From positions 1 to 64,000 of the forward strand of contig CANGWK010000014.1 of NCBI GenBank assembly GCA_947457615.1: DNA of 64,000 nucleotides. The letters run 5' to 3'. Under the pieces are notes generated by a model that worked only from the letters and a program-made list of their open reading frames with translations, was not told the DNA's origin and made no database searches. The translations under genes were made by a program, and so were the position numbers. Every line of letters begins with the position of its first letter. Positions within the stretch are counted from its first letter, which is position 1. Shown here piece after piece: positions 7,757 through 15,933 of this stretch. Source of the DNA: Flavobacteriaceae bacterium (GTDB lineage: Bacteria; Bacteroidota; Bacteroidia; Flavobacteriales; Flavobacteriaceae).

Positions 7757-8623
7757 CTACTCTACTAATTTATCTAATGCATATATAATTAACTCATCTA
7801 TAGTTTTATAAGGGTCTTCACTGAAAGTACCAGTTGCACGATTAGCAATGATAGCATTTAGTGATAAACATTGGTGGCCAAGTAGTTTTCCTAAGCCATA
7901 AATAGCGGCTGTTTCCATTTCAAGATTAGTCATTTTTATACCATCAAATTCAAATTTATCCATCTTATTATTTAACTCAGGATCTTGAATAGCCAAACGT
8001 AACACGCGGCCTTGTGGACCGTAAAATCCTCCTGCAGTTCCAGTAAATCCTTTAATAATAAAGTCGCTTTCTAATCTTTTTTCAAGAGTTTCGCTTGCTT
8101 TTATTACATAAGGACGACCTTTTTGCATATCCCAATCGGTTTGTTGGATGAAGGCCTCTTCCATTGCTTTTTCAGAAATCTTATCAATACAATAGGAGCG
8201 AAGCATGTTGTCCAAACCCAATCCGTAGAGACTCATAACTACACTATCACAGGGAATATCTGCTTGTATGGATCCTGAAGTTCCAACTCGTACAATGTTT
8301 AGTGAGGTTAATTCTTCTTTGACTTCACGAGTTTCTAAATCGATATTTACTAAAGCATCTAATTCGTTCATAACAATATCAATGTTGTCGGGACCAATAC
8401 CTGTTGAAATAACGGTAATTCTTTTGCCTTTGTAATTCCCTGTTTGGGTTTTGAATTCTCTTTTTTGTTGCGAAAATTCGATGCTCGAGAAATGCTTGGT
8501 GATTTTCTCTACTCTATTTTGATCTCCTACAAAGATGATGTCTTTGGCTATGTTTTCTGGCTTAAGGTTTAAGTGGTAAACACTTCCGTCGGGGTTTAAT
8601 ATTAATTCGGATGATGCTATCAT
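7757..8623 (-). CDS. Nucleoside phosphorylase, uridine phosphorylase type
   Basis: The 288-residue protein belongs to the nucleoside phosphorylase-I superfamily, which cleaves nucleosides with phosphate in salvage. Visible landmarks are the phosphate-loop FVGDQNRV (31-38), STGIGPDN (73-80), the VRVGTSGSIQADI phosphate/ribose region (112-124), and the ribose-binding NLEMETAA motif with E235/M236/E237. These fit the uridine phosphorylase branch better than purine nucleoside phosphorylase, but substrate is not certain. It lies 55 bases downstream of the SUI1-type gene on the same strand. Confidence 0.9.
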   Translation of the reverse strand: MIASSELILNPDGSVYHLNLKPENIAKDIIFVGDQNRVEKITKHFSSIEFSQQKREFKTQTGNYKGKRITVISTGIGPDNIDIVMNELDALVNIDLETREVKEELTSLNIVRVGTSGSIQADIPCDSVVMSLYGLGLDNMLRSYCIDKISEKAMEEAFIQQTDWDMQKGRPYVIKASETLEKRLESDFIIKGFTGTAGGFYGPQGRVLRLAIQDPELNNKMDKFEFDGIKMTNLEMETAAIYGLGKLLGHQCLSLNAIIANRATGTFSEDPYKTIDELIIYALDKLVE

Positions 8624-8678
8624 GGTATCGTTATTTCTTTTTGGTTGTTAGTTTTTACTTCGTAGTTCGTACTTAGTT

Positions 8679-9011
8679 TTAACCGCCAACTCGTTTTGTT
8701 TTGAATCCCTTTTCTTGAAGGATCTTCATTATTTTATCGCGGTAATCGCCTTGAATTATTATTGCGCCATCTTTAAAACTTCCGCCAACACTCAATTTAG
8801 TTTTTATTTCTTTTGCTAGGATTTTGAAATCTTCTTCTTCACCTTCATATCCTTCGATAATTGTGGTGGGCTTGCCTTTTCTTTTTTCAAATTTACAAAT
8901 CATAGGTTCTTTTTGAACCAATAACTCGTGCGTTTTTTCCTCAATTACTTCTGGCTCGTTAGAAATCTCATGATCGGGGAATAGTTTTTTTAGTTGTTCG
9001 TGTAGGTCCAT
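8679..9011 (-). CDS. SUI1/YciH-family translation initiation factor-like protein
   Basis: The 110-residue protein has an acidic N-terminal half and a C-terminal SUI1 fold. The fold is recognised by TTIIEGYEGEEEDF, LSVGGSFKDGAIIIQGDY (about 80-97) and a terminal GFKTKRVGG. Bacterial YciH-type proteins resemble eukaryotic eIF1 and probably bind the ribosome to tune start-codon choice or inhibit translation in stress. The Bacteroidota proteins are this size. The gene is upstream of the nucleoside phosphorylase, and its start abuts a tandem repeat array at 9011. Confidence 0.88.
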   Translation of the reverse strand: MDLHEQLKKLFPDHEISNEPEVIEEKTHELLVQKEPMICKFEKRKGKPTTIIEGYEGEEEDFKILAKEIKTKLSVGGSFKDGAIIIQGDYRDKIMKILQEKGFKTKRVGG

Positions 9012-9430
9012 ATTTTTGCACGCGGATTAAACGGATCGCTAAAGCGAAACGCTGATAAAAACTGATTTTTTTAGAGTGTTCTTTTAAAACTTGTTATACA
9101 TATTTTTGCACGCGGATTAAACGGATTCGCTAATGCGAAACGCTGATAAAAACGGATTTTTTTAGAGTGTTCATTTGAAACTTGTTAAACATATTTTTGC
9201 ACGCGGATTAAACGGATTCGCTAATGCGAAACGCTGATAAAAACGGATTTTTTTAGATAGTGTTCTTTTTAAATATTATAATACATATTGGAACGCGGAT
9301 TAAACGGATCGCTTAAGCGAAACGCTGATAAAAAGGGATTTTTGTATTTATTTTAAACTTTATTGTTTGTAAATAGTTTATTGTTTTTTGTAAAACTTTT
9401 AGTATGCGGATTAAACGGATTTACTATGTA
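9011..9430. repeat. Tandem array of about 90-bp hairpin units
   Basis: Units start at about 9011, 9101, 9192, 9286 and (partial) 9401, so the period is 90 to 94 bp. Each begins near ACGCGGATTAAACGGAT, then has a small hairpin, then CGCTGATAAAAACGG, a T tract and an AT-rich spacer. The hairpin is TTCGC/GCGAA in units 2 and 3, TCGC/GCGA in units 1 and 4, and TTTAC/GTAGA in the last, so pairing is broadly kept while bases change. An inverted copy of the same core lies at 9912-9961, across the GxxExxY gene. There is no gene in the array. Confidence 0.8.
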
Positions 9431-9440
9431 GAATCGCGGA

Positions 9441-9839
9441 CTAATGCTTATTTTTATTAGTTTTTCTTTTGTTTTCAAATATTTTTCTCCTGAATTCAGG
9501 TTTTTTGCCAAAATTCAGCAATAAGCCTACTTCGCAGTCGGTTCCTCTTAAATAATTTAATAATTGATTTTCAAATTGTTCTACAATATATTCAACCGCT
9601 TTTAATTCTAAAATTATTGTATTTTCAACAATTAAATCCGCATAATAATCACCAACAACATTTCCTTTGTAGTAAACTTTGATTTTCTTTTGCGGAATAA
9701 CATCTAATCCTTTATTTTTCAATTCAATATACAATGCATTTTGATATACCCTTTCCAAAAAACCATATCCTAACTCATTATAAACTTCGTAAAAAGTTTT
9801 CAAAATAACCTCTGTTAAATCCCTGTGCAATAATTCCAT
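9441..9839 (-). CDS. GxxExxY protein, PD-(D/E)xK nuclease-fold
   Basis: The 132-residue protein carries the family signature GFLERVY at 26-32 (G26, E29, Y32) and nuclease-fold residues D68 and E78-L-K80 (in ADLIVENTIILELK). It belongs to the GxxExxY family, often multicopy in Flavobacteria and cyanobacteria, with no settled function. The catalytic-type acidic residues and Lys are intact, so nuclease activity is possible. The gene lies within 35-36 bp inverted repeats (9406-9440 and 9923-9958), next to a tandem array of the same sequence. This context suggests a mobile or repeat-associated cassette. Confidence 0.9.
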   Translation of the reverse strand: MELLHRDLTEVILKTFYEVYNELGYGFLERVYQNALYIELKNKGLDVIPQKKIKVYYKGNVVGDYYADLIVENTIILELKAVEYIVEQFENQLLNYLRGTDCEVGLLLNFGKKPEFRRKIFENKRKTNKNKH

Positions 9840-9922
9840 AAAAAAATTTCATTTATATCAATGCTTTATTTAAAAAGGGGCATACTAAATATAAAGAAAA
9901 TAAATTAAAGAATCCGTTTTTA

Positions 9923-9958
9923 TCCGCGATTTTACGAAGTAAAATCCGTTGCATCCGC
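9923..9958. repeat. Right inverted repeat flanking the GxxExxY gene
   Basis: Reverse-complemented, this 36-base sequence begins GCGGATGCAACGGATTTTAC and ends AATCGCGGA. It matches the left repeat at 9406-9440 at about 30 of 36 aligned positions with a one-base gap. The centre is a self-complementary TTTTAC/GTAAAA hairpin. Including the adjacent inward bases (from 9912), it is a full inverted copy of the core of the tandem units to the left. Confidence 0.75.
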
Positions 9959-10019
9959 GTCCAAATAAGAGTCAAATTAATTATCAAATAAAAATAAATT
10001 CATCCGAAAGCAATAAAGT

Positions 10020-10973
10020 TTATTTCTTAACCAATCCCAATTCTACCAATCTCTCATTCAAGTAATCCCCCGCAGTGATGTCCTCAAATTTCTTCGGATT
10101 ATTCTCATCGATACACAATTCCAAACAATCCAATTTCATGTCGCTAACTGGGTGCATGAAAAACGGAATTGAATAACGAGAGGTATTCCACAATTCTCTT
10201 GGCGGATTTACCACTTGGTGAATAGTCGATTTTAATTTATTGTTAGTATGGCGCGATAACATATCGCCCACATTTATCATTAATTCATCTGGTTGTGCCA
10301 TTGCATCCAGCCATTCGCCAGCGTGATTTTGCACTTGCAAACCTTTTCCTTGCGCTCCCATTAAAAGCGTAATTAAGTTGATATCGCCATGAGCGGCAGC
10401 GCGAACAGCACCATCTTTGGGCTCATCCGTGATAGGAGGGTAGTGAATAGGACGCAAAATACTGTTGCCCTCTTTGATGTAATTATCAAAATAAAATTCA
10501 TCCAAACCTATATAAATAGCCAAAGCTCGCAAAACATAAATTCCTGTTTTTTCAAGCTTTTCATAAGCTTCTTTACCAGTTGAATTAAAGTTAGCTAATT
10601 CATTTACGGTAACATTGTCGGGGTATTCACTTGCGTATTTAGAATCTTTTTCTACATACTGACCAAAATGCCAAAACTCTTTTAAATCTCCAGCCGAACG
10701 ACCTTTTGCATGTTCTTTTCCAAAAGAAATGTAGCCACGTTGCCCGCCAATTCCGGGAATTTCGTATTTAGCTTTGGTTTCTAAAGGCAAACTGAAGAAA
10801 TTTCTAACTTCCGAATATAAATCCTCTACCAATTGGTCATCTAAAAAATGACCTTTTAACGCTACGAAGCCAATATCTTCATAAGCTCTTCCGATTTCAT
10901 TTACAAACTTTTGTTTACGTGTCGGATCTTCCGACAGGAAATCACGTAAGTCAATACTTGGAATTTGTTGCAT
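10020..10973 (-). CDS. 2OG-Fe(II) oxygenase, isopenicillin N synthase-like
   Basis: The 317-residue protein is a non-haem iron, 2-oxoglutarate-dependent oxygenase of the isopenicillin N synthase/gibberellin-oxidase type. The N-terminal DIOX_N part (residues 1-120) is followed by the double-stranded beta helix with the iron triad H195, D197 (AAHGDINL) and H252 (STIHQVV), and the 2OG-binding R266-x-S268. All key residues are present. Such enzymes hydroxylate or desaturate small molecules; the substrate is not shown. A TATATTTG box on the minus strand lies at 11027-11034. It is divergent from the E1 dehydrogenase gene. Confidence 0.9.
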   Translation of the reverse strand: MQQIPSIDLRDFLSEDPTRKQKFVNEIGRAYEDIGFVALKGHFLDDQLVEDLYSEVRNFFSLPLETKAKYEIPGIGGQRGYISFGKEHAKGRSAGDLKEFWHFGQYVEKDSKYASEYPDNVTVNELANFNSTGKEAYEKLEKTGIYVLRALAIYIGLDEFYFDNYIKEGNSILRPIHYPPITDEPKDGAVRAAAHGDINLITLLMGAQGKGLQVQNHAGEWLDAMAQPDELMINVGDMLSRHTNNKLKSTIHQVVNPPRELWNTSRYSIPFFMHPVSDMKLDCLELCIDENNPKKFEDITAGDYLNERLVELGLVKK

Positions 10974-11097
10974 ACTAAACCATTTAATTTTAAAAATTTA
11001 AATTGGAAAAATTCCAATCCTAGTTACAAATATAAGCAATTCTAGAAATTCAGTCGTAAAATATCGTTCCTATTATTAAATCTTATTTTTGTTATCA

Positions 11098-11175
11098 GAA
11101 GCTATTCCGGCTATCCGTTGCAATCTTTTGTTTTTTAAAGAAAAAAACAAAAGGATTTCCACTTCTATCCGGGCT
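11098..11175 (-). ncRNA. Structured repeat element, copy B (possible RNA motif)
   Basis: Read on the minus strand, the element begins AGCCCGGATAGAAGTGG and ends ACGGATAGCCGGAATAGCTT. Its outer stem pairs CCGG (11169-11172) with CCGG (11107-11110). A long inner A/T hairpin (ATCCTTTTGTTT with AAACAAAAGAT, around a short loop) fills the centre. It shares its ends with copies at 7604-7750 and 34346-34410. It lies between two divergent genes, so it cannot be a terminator for either. The remaining spacer, 10974-11325, contains promoter boxes for both genes. Confidence 0.5.
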
Positions 11176-11273
11176 AAGCTTACCAGTAATCGTAAGTATT
11201 TTAAGTAAAGATTAAGATAATTTGTCAATTCCGTATTTAAAAGTTAAAAATGCCAATATATCTATAAAAATCG

Positions 11274-11305
11274 TTGCCTTCTTCTGTTGTTTTTTTATAT
11301 TTTTG
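11274..11305 (+). promoter_or_regulatory. Promoter of the E1 dehydrogenase gene
   Basis: A TTG at 11274-11276 and TATTTTTG at 11298-11305 are separated by 21 bases, which fits the Flavobacterium consensus TTG-N(17-23)-TAnnTTTG. The start codon at 11326 lies about 20 bases downstream, giving a short leader. Confidence 0.7.
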
Positions 11306-11325
11306 CTAGGTTAAAAAGTAAAACC

Positions 11326-13302
11326 ATGAATTTCGACAGAAAAGACTTATCCAATATTCAACTATTAGACTTATATAAAAGACTATTAAAACCAAGACTA
11401 ATTGAAGAAAAAATGTTGATTCTTCTCCGTCAAGGTAAAGTTTCTAAATGGTTTTCTGGTATTGGTCAAGAAGCTATATCTGTTGGAATTACTTCGGCTT
11501 TAGATAAAGACGAATACATCCTGCCAATGCACCGTAACCTTGGTGTTTTTACAGGTCGAGACATTCCATTACACCGATTGTTCTCCCAATGGCAAGGAAA
11601 AGCCACCGGTTTTACCAAAGGGCGCGATAGAAGTTTTCATTTCGGAACCCAGGAGTTTAAAATCATCGGAATGATTTCGCATTTAGGTCCGCAATTAGGA
11701 GTTGCCGATGGAATTGCATTAGCTAATAAACTAAAGAAAAACGGAAAAATAACCGCAGTTTTCACAGGAGAAGGAGCAACTAGTGAAGGTGATTTTCATG
11801 AAGCTTTAAATATTGCGGCTGTTTGGGATTTACCAGTTTTGTTTGTGATTGAAAATAATGGCTACGGACTTTCAACTCCAACCAACGAGCAATACCGCTG
11901 CGAAAACCTTGCCGATAAAGGAGTAGGGTACGGTATGGAAAGCCATATTATTGACGGAAATAATATCTTAGAAGTTTTCACAAAAATAGCCGAATTAAAA
12001 GCTTCGCTAGCCGAAACTCCAAGACCTGTTTTATTAGAATTTAAAACCTTTAGAATGCGTGGTCACGAGGAAGCTAGCGGCACCAAATATGTTCCGCAAG
12101 AACTAATGGATATGTGGGCTATCAAAGATCCAATTGCAAATTATAAAAAATATTTACTTTCGATTAGTGTTCTGTCGGAGGAAATGGATTCTGAATTTAA
12201 AGCCGAAATTAAAGCTGAAATCGACGAACATTGGGCAATTACACAAGCTGAACCAGATATCATTGCTGATTTAAGTGAAGAGTTAAATGATGTTTACAAA
12301 CCGTATCAATTTGAAGAAGTTAACCCTTCTAAAGAAGTAGAAAATATCCGTGTAGTTGATGCTATTTCACATGCCCTAAAACAATCAATGGAACGACATG
12401 ATAATTTAGTTATCATGGGACAAGATATTGCCGAGTATGGTGGAGCATTTAAAATCACAGATGGTTTTGTAGATTTATTTGGAAAAGAACGGGTTCGAAA
12501 CACACCAATTTGTGAAAGTGCCATAGTTTCTGCCGGAATGGGCTTATCTATCAACGGACACAAGGCTATTGTTGAAATGCAGTTTGCTGATTTTGTTTCA
12601 ACAGGATTCAATCCAATAGTAAATTTATTAGCCAAGCAACACTACCGTTGGAATGAAAAAGCCGATGTTGTAGTGCGAATGCCTTGCGGTGGAGGCACAC
12701 AAGCAGGACCTTTTCACTCGCAAACAAACGAGGCTTGGTTTACCAAAACACCTGGTTTAAAGGTCGTTTATCCTGCTTTTCCGTACGATGTTAAAGGCTT
12801 GTTGAATACTGCTATTAACGACCCAAATCCGGTGCTGTTTTTTGAACACAAACAGTTATACCGTTCGGTTTATCAGGATGTTCCTAAAGATTATTATACA
12901 CTTCCACTTGGTAAAGCTGCTTTGCTGAAAGAAGGATCCCAAGTTACCATTATTTCTTTTGGTGCTGGAGTTCATTGGGCATTAGAAACTTTGTCTAAAA
13001 ATCCAGATGTTAATGCAGATGTTTTGGATTTAAGAACATTACAACCTTTAGATAAAGAAGCCATTTTTGCATCTGTTAAGAAAACCGGAAAATGTATCAT
13101 CTTACAAGAGGATACTTTATTTGGAGGTATTTCTAGTGATATTTCTGCTATGATTATGGAAAACTGTTTTGAGTATTTAGATGCTCCGGTACGAAGAGTA
13201 GGAAGTATTGAAAGTCCGATTCCATTTGTTAAAGCGCTTGAAGATCAATTCCTGCCTAAAGTTAGATTTGAAGCTGAATTAAAAGATTTATTGGCTTATT
13301 AG
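11326..13302 (+). CDS. Fused E1 alpha/beta 2-oxoacid dehydrogenase
   Basis: The 658-residue protein fuses both halves of a thiamine-diphosphate E1 component. The alpha half (about 1-330) has the cofactor motif from GEG at 148-150 to NN at 177-178. The beta half starts near VVDAISHALKQSMERHDNLV and includes the transketolase pyrimidine domain (MGQDIAEYGGAFKITDG) and the C-terminal transketolase domain. Such fusions decarboxylate branched-chain 2-oxoacids or pyruvate and feed an E2/E3 complex; no E2 or E3 gene is in the window. The start used (ATG at 11326) follows a good promoter; the frame also opens at 11287 with an unconvincing extension. Confidence 0.93.
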   Translation: MNFDRKDLSNIQLLDLYKRLLKPRLIEEKMLILLRQGKVSKWFSGIGQEAISVGITSALDKDEYILPMHRNLGVFTGRDIPLHRLFSQWQGKATGFTKGRDRSFHFGTQEFKIIGMISHLGPQLGVADGIALANKLKKNGKITAVFTGEGATSEGDFHEALNIAAVWDLPVLFVIENNGYGLSTPTNEQYRCENLADKGVGYGMESHIIDGNNILEVFTKIAELKASLAETPRPVLLEFKTFRMRGHEEASGTKYVPQELMDMWAIKDPIANYKKYLLSISVLSEEMDSEFKAEIKAEIDEHWAITQAEPDIIADLSEELNDVYKPYQFEEVNPSKEVENIRVVDAISHALKQSMERHDNLVIMGQDIAEYGGAFKITDGFVDLFGKERVRNTPICESAIVSAGMGLSINGHKAIVEMQFADFVSTGFNPIVNLLAKQHYRWNEKADVVVRMPCGGGTQAGPFHSQTNEAWFTKTPGLKVVYPAFPYDVKGLLNTAINDPNPVLFFEHKQLYRSVYQDVPKDYYTLPLGKAALLKEGSQVTIISFGAGVHWALETLSKNPDVNADVLDLRTLQPLDKEAIFASVKKTGKCIILQEDTLFGGISSDISAMIMENCFEYLDAPVRRVGSIESPIPFVKALEDQFLPKVRFEAELKDLLAY

Positions 13303-13319
13303 AAAAAGGTAACTTCTAT

Positions 13320-13388
13320 AAAATACAAAAGCCAACCTGGAGCGGTCGGCTATTGAGGTGAGGTGTAACTTCCTTTCGGAATCCTCGA
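13320..13388 (-). ncRNA. Putative independent small RNA with its own promoter and terminator
   Basis: On the minus strand a TATATTTG box (13398-13391) is followed by about 70 bases that contain a tight hairpin UUCC-GAAA-GGAA (a GNRA-loop), a CACCUCACCUC stretch and an 8-bp terminator stem (AGCCGACC with GGTTGGCT, 13351-13330, one G-T pair). The stem is followed by a T-rich run. A CAAA at 13424-13427 (TTTG on this strand) could be a distant -33 element, but its spacing is 25. The element sits between two convergent genes, so it is not a leader of either. I do not recognise a named family. Confidence 0.5.
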
Positions 13389-13390
13389 TG

Positions 13391-13398
13391 CAAATATA
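13391..13398 (-). promoter_or_regulatory. -7 box of the putative small RNA
   Basis: The minus strand reads TATATTTG, the Bacteroidota TAnnTTTG -7 element. There is no open reading frame immediately downstream, so it would drive the small transcript at 13320-13388. Confidence 0.5.
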
Positions 13399-13494
13399 GG
13401 TTTAAATTATGAATTTTGAATCACAAATCATAAATAATTTTAATTTTGTATTTCATTAATTTTGAACACTGACCACTGAAGACTGACCACTATC

Positions 13495-14256
13495 TTAAAT
13501 TATCTTCTTGATCACTCTAAGTCTATGAGTGTGTCGGTTTAGTTCCGCATTATAAATTCCGAGGTGGTCTAAACGGTCTACTCTAACTTTTCCGCTTGCA
13601 TGAATAATATAATTGTTTTCCAACATTATTCCTACGTGAATTATAGATCCTTCTTCGTTGTCAAAAAAAGCTAAATCCCCAGGTTCACTTTCTTCAATAA
13701 AACTAAGTACTTCTCCTTGGGTAGCCTGTTGGGAGGCATCTCGTAATAGTTTATAACCATTTAATTTGTATACCATTTGAGTAAAGCCAGAACAATCAAT
13801 GCCAAAAGGTGTTTTTCCACCCCATAGATAAGGCGCGTTTAAATACAAATAAGCAGCTGCTATTAAATTGGATTTATCTTTGATTCCAGAAGTTTTTAAT
13901 CCTTCAAAACTATAATTATTAGTGTTTACATCCTGATGATTTAAGAAGGCTAATGAAGCACCTAAAGTTATAGGAATCAAAGAATTATCAGGAACATTAA
14001 TAAATTCTACTAAGTCACCATTCAGAATAATAGCTTCTTCACAAAGCATTTCATAGTTTTCTAGAGAGATTGTTTGGTATTGCTTGCTGTCAATCCAACC
14101 TTCATAATTATCATAATGAAGTTTAACTTTAGACCATTGCTTATTTTTTTCAATAATGATAAAATGTTCTCCAAATAAAATTTGAGATACAATTTCACTA
14201 CGATCATTAGGTTCTAACCGTAAAGGAATAATAGATAAATTACAAATACCAAACAT
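13495..14256 (-). CDS. NlpC/P60 (C40) peptidase with SH3-like N-terminus
   Basis: The 253-residue protein has an N-terminal bacterial SH3-type region (about 1-60, with SKVKLHYDNYEGWID) and a C-terminal NlpC/P60 domain. The catalytic residues are Cys155 in GIDCSGF, His207 in IIHVGIM and His219 in YIIHASG. Family members cut peptidoglycan stem peptides, usually the gamma-D-Glu to diamino-acid bond. There is no obvious signal peptide, so it may act on recycled wall peptides in the cytoplasm or be exported another way. The start lies 21 bases from the upstream thiolase stop, so the two may be co-transcribed. Confidence 0.9.
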   Translation of the reverse strand: MFGICNLSIIPLRLEPNDRSEIVSQILFGEHFIIIEKNKQWSKVKLHYDNYEGWIDSKQYQTISLENYEMLCEEAIILNGDLVEFINVPDNSLIPITLGASLAFLNHQDVNTNNYSFEGLKTSGIKDKSNLIAAAYLYLNAPYLWGGKTPFGIDCSGFTQMVYKLNGYKLLRDASQQATQGEVLSFIEESEPGDLAFFDNEEGSIIHVGIMLENNYIIHASGKVRVDRLDHLGIYNAELNRHTHRLRVIKKII

Positions 14257-14277
14257 GTAACAAATATATATTAAAAA

Positions 14278-15456
14278 TTACATTCTTTCAATCACAATTG
14301 CCGAAGCGCCTCCACCACCATTACATATAGCTGCAGCACCAATTTTGGCATTATTTTGTTTAAGAACATTAATTAAAGTGACTACAATTCTTGCTCCAGA
14401 ACAGCCAAGTGGGTGTCCTAAAGATACTGCGCCTCCGTTTACATTAATTTTGCTATTATCAATTCCTAGGATTTTAGCATTTGCTAAACCAACTACAGAA
14501 AAGGCTTCGTTAAGTTCAAAATAATCCACATCCTTAGTGGTTAGCCCTGCTTTTTCTAATGCTTTTGGAATTGCTTTTGATGGGGTTGTAGTAAACCATT
14601 TAGGTTCTTGGCCTGCATCCGCATACGATTTTATCGAGGCTAAAGGTTTTAATCCCATTGCTAGTGCTTTTTCTTCACTCATTAGGATTAATGCAGCTGC
14701 TCCATCATTTATTGTAGAAGCATTAGCGGCAGTAACCGTTCCTTCTTTGGTGAAAACAGCATTTAAAGAAGGTATTTTATCCAGTTTCACATTGGTGTAT
14801 TCTTCGTCTTTAGTCACCATTACAGGCTCTCCTTTTCTCTGAGGTACAGCAACAGGAACGATTTCTGAATCAAAATTTCCAGCTTCCCATGCTTTGGCAG
14901 AACGGTTGTAGGATTCAATAGCAAATGCATCTTGTTCTTCACGCGTTATTTTATATTCAGAAGCACATAAATCAGCAGCTACTCCCATTGCATTATTGTC
15001 ATAAGCATCTACTAAACCGTCTTTTTGCATTCCGTCCTGCATGGACGTAGGTCCAAATTTCACCCCATTTCTTAAATGTACATAATGTGGAATCAAACTC
15101 ATGTTTTCCATTCCACCAGCAACTACTATTTCAGCATCACCAGCCATAATTGCTTGAGCCCCCATCATGATAGATTTCATGCCTGAGGCGCATACTTTAT
15201 TTACTGTTGTACAAATAACTTTATCCGATAAACCAGCAAATAATGCTGCTTGTCTTGCTGGCGCTTGACCAACACCAGCTTGAACTACATTTCCCATAAA
15301 AACTTCATCTACGAGATTCGGATCTAAGTTAATTTTTTCCAGCGCTCCTTTGATAGCAGCTGCACCAAGATAGGGTGCAGGTACAGTAGATAGAGCGCCC
15401 ATAAAACTGCCGATTGGAGTTCGTACCGCTGCTACGATAACTATTTTTTTATTCAT
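14278..15456 (-). CDS. Acetyl-CoA C-acyltransferase (thiolase)
   Basis: The 392-residue protein is a thiolase. It carries the acyl-carrying Cys89 in VNKVCASGM, His348 in SLGHPLG and Cys378 in ICNGGGGAS, all at the usual places. The length matches degradative or biosynthetic acetoacetyl-CoA thiolases, which condense or cleave acyl-CoA; the sequence alone does not tell which direction is physiological. No other fatty-acid gene is adjacent. A TAAATTTG box on the minus strand lies at 15509-15516 upstream. The NlpC/P60 gene follows closely on the same strand. Confidence 0.94.
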   Translation of the reverse strand: MNKKIVIVAAVRTPIGSFMGALSTVPAPYLGAAAIKGALEKINLDPNLVDEVFMGNVVQAGVGQAPARQAALFAGLSDKVICTTVNKVCASGMKSIMMGAQAIMAGDAEIVVAGGMENMSLIPHYVHLRNGVKFGPTSMQDGMQKDGLVDAYDNNAMGVAADLCASEYKITREEQDAFAIESYNRSAKAWEAGNFDSEIVPVAVPQRKGEPVMVTKDEEYTNVKLDKIPSLNAVFTKEGTVTAANASTINDGAAALILMSEEKALAMGLKPLASIKSYADAGQEPKWFTTTPSKAIPKALEKAGLTTKDVDYFELNEAFSVVGLANAKILGIDNSKINVNGGAVSLGHPLGCSGARIVVTLINVLKQNNAKIGAAAICNGGGGASAIVIERM

Positions 15457-15658
15457 AATCTTGAGTGTTTTCCTGATTTTGTCAGTAGTATTTAGTTTGT
15501 TTGTTATGCAAATTTACTATTTTTTAGAGAAAATACATTTCTAATAGAAAGATAATCGATATTAATTTAATGAAGAAATAATAGGAGCATCTATATATTT
15601 GATTTTTAAGCAATTCATATTTCGGAAAGGTTAATATTAAAAAAAAGAGATTAAAATG

Positions 15659-15689
15659 TTGGAAATATTATATTGATACCTTACATTTG
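15659..15689 (+). promoter_or_regulatory. Promoter of the tRNA cluster
   Basis: TTG at 15659-15661 and TACATTTG at 15682-15689 are separated by 20 bases, fitting the Flavobacterium promoter consensus. The Ser, Pro and Arg tRNA genes follow in one run. Confidence 0.7.
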
Positions 15690-15733
15690 CAACCGCTTAA
15701 AGAAAAAAGTTCTTATATATTATATTGGATTTT

Positions 15734-15820
15734 GGAGAGTTGCCTGAGTGGCCGAAAGGACATGTTTGCTAAACATGCGTATGGGAAACTGTACCAAGGG
15801 TTCGAATCCCTTACTCTCCG
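15734..15820 (+). tRNA. tRNA-Ser (GCT anticodon)
   Basis: The acceptor stem GGAGAGT pairs with ACTCTCC. A seven-base loop TTGCTAA sits on the CATGT/ACATG stem and gives anticodon GCT. A long variable arm, GTATGGGAAACTGTACC, follows, as expected for a type II serine tRNA. The T-arm carries GGTTCGAATCC. It is the first of three tRNA genes. CCA is not encoded. Confidence 0.95.
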
Positions 15821-15833
15821 CTTTTTTATCCTT

Positions 15834-15908
15834 CGGGGTGTAGCGTAGCCCGGTTATCGCGCCTGCTTTGGGAGCAGGAGGCCGCAGGTTCGAATCCTGC
15901 CACCCCGA
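15834..15908 (+). tRNA. tRNA-Pro (TGG anticodon)
   Basis: The acceptor stem CGGGGTG pairs with CACCCCG. The anticodon arm CCTGC/GCAGG holds the loop TTTGGGA, with anticodon TGG. The T-arm carries GGTTCGAATCC. The gene starts 13 bases after tRNA-Ser. Confidence 0.95.
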
Positions 15909-15933
15909 CTTTTTTTGTTTTTAATTTTGAATT

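Noticed and set aside
9011..9430. CRISPR array
   Set aside because: The tandem array has a 90-bp period with homologous spacer sequence, not short repeats with unique spacers, and no cas gene is near.
13330..13351. Terminator of the E1 dehydrogenase gene on the plus strand
   Set aside because: The stem is followed by ATTGAGG rather than a T run on the plus strand; the T run is on the minus strand, so I assign it to the putative small RNA.
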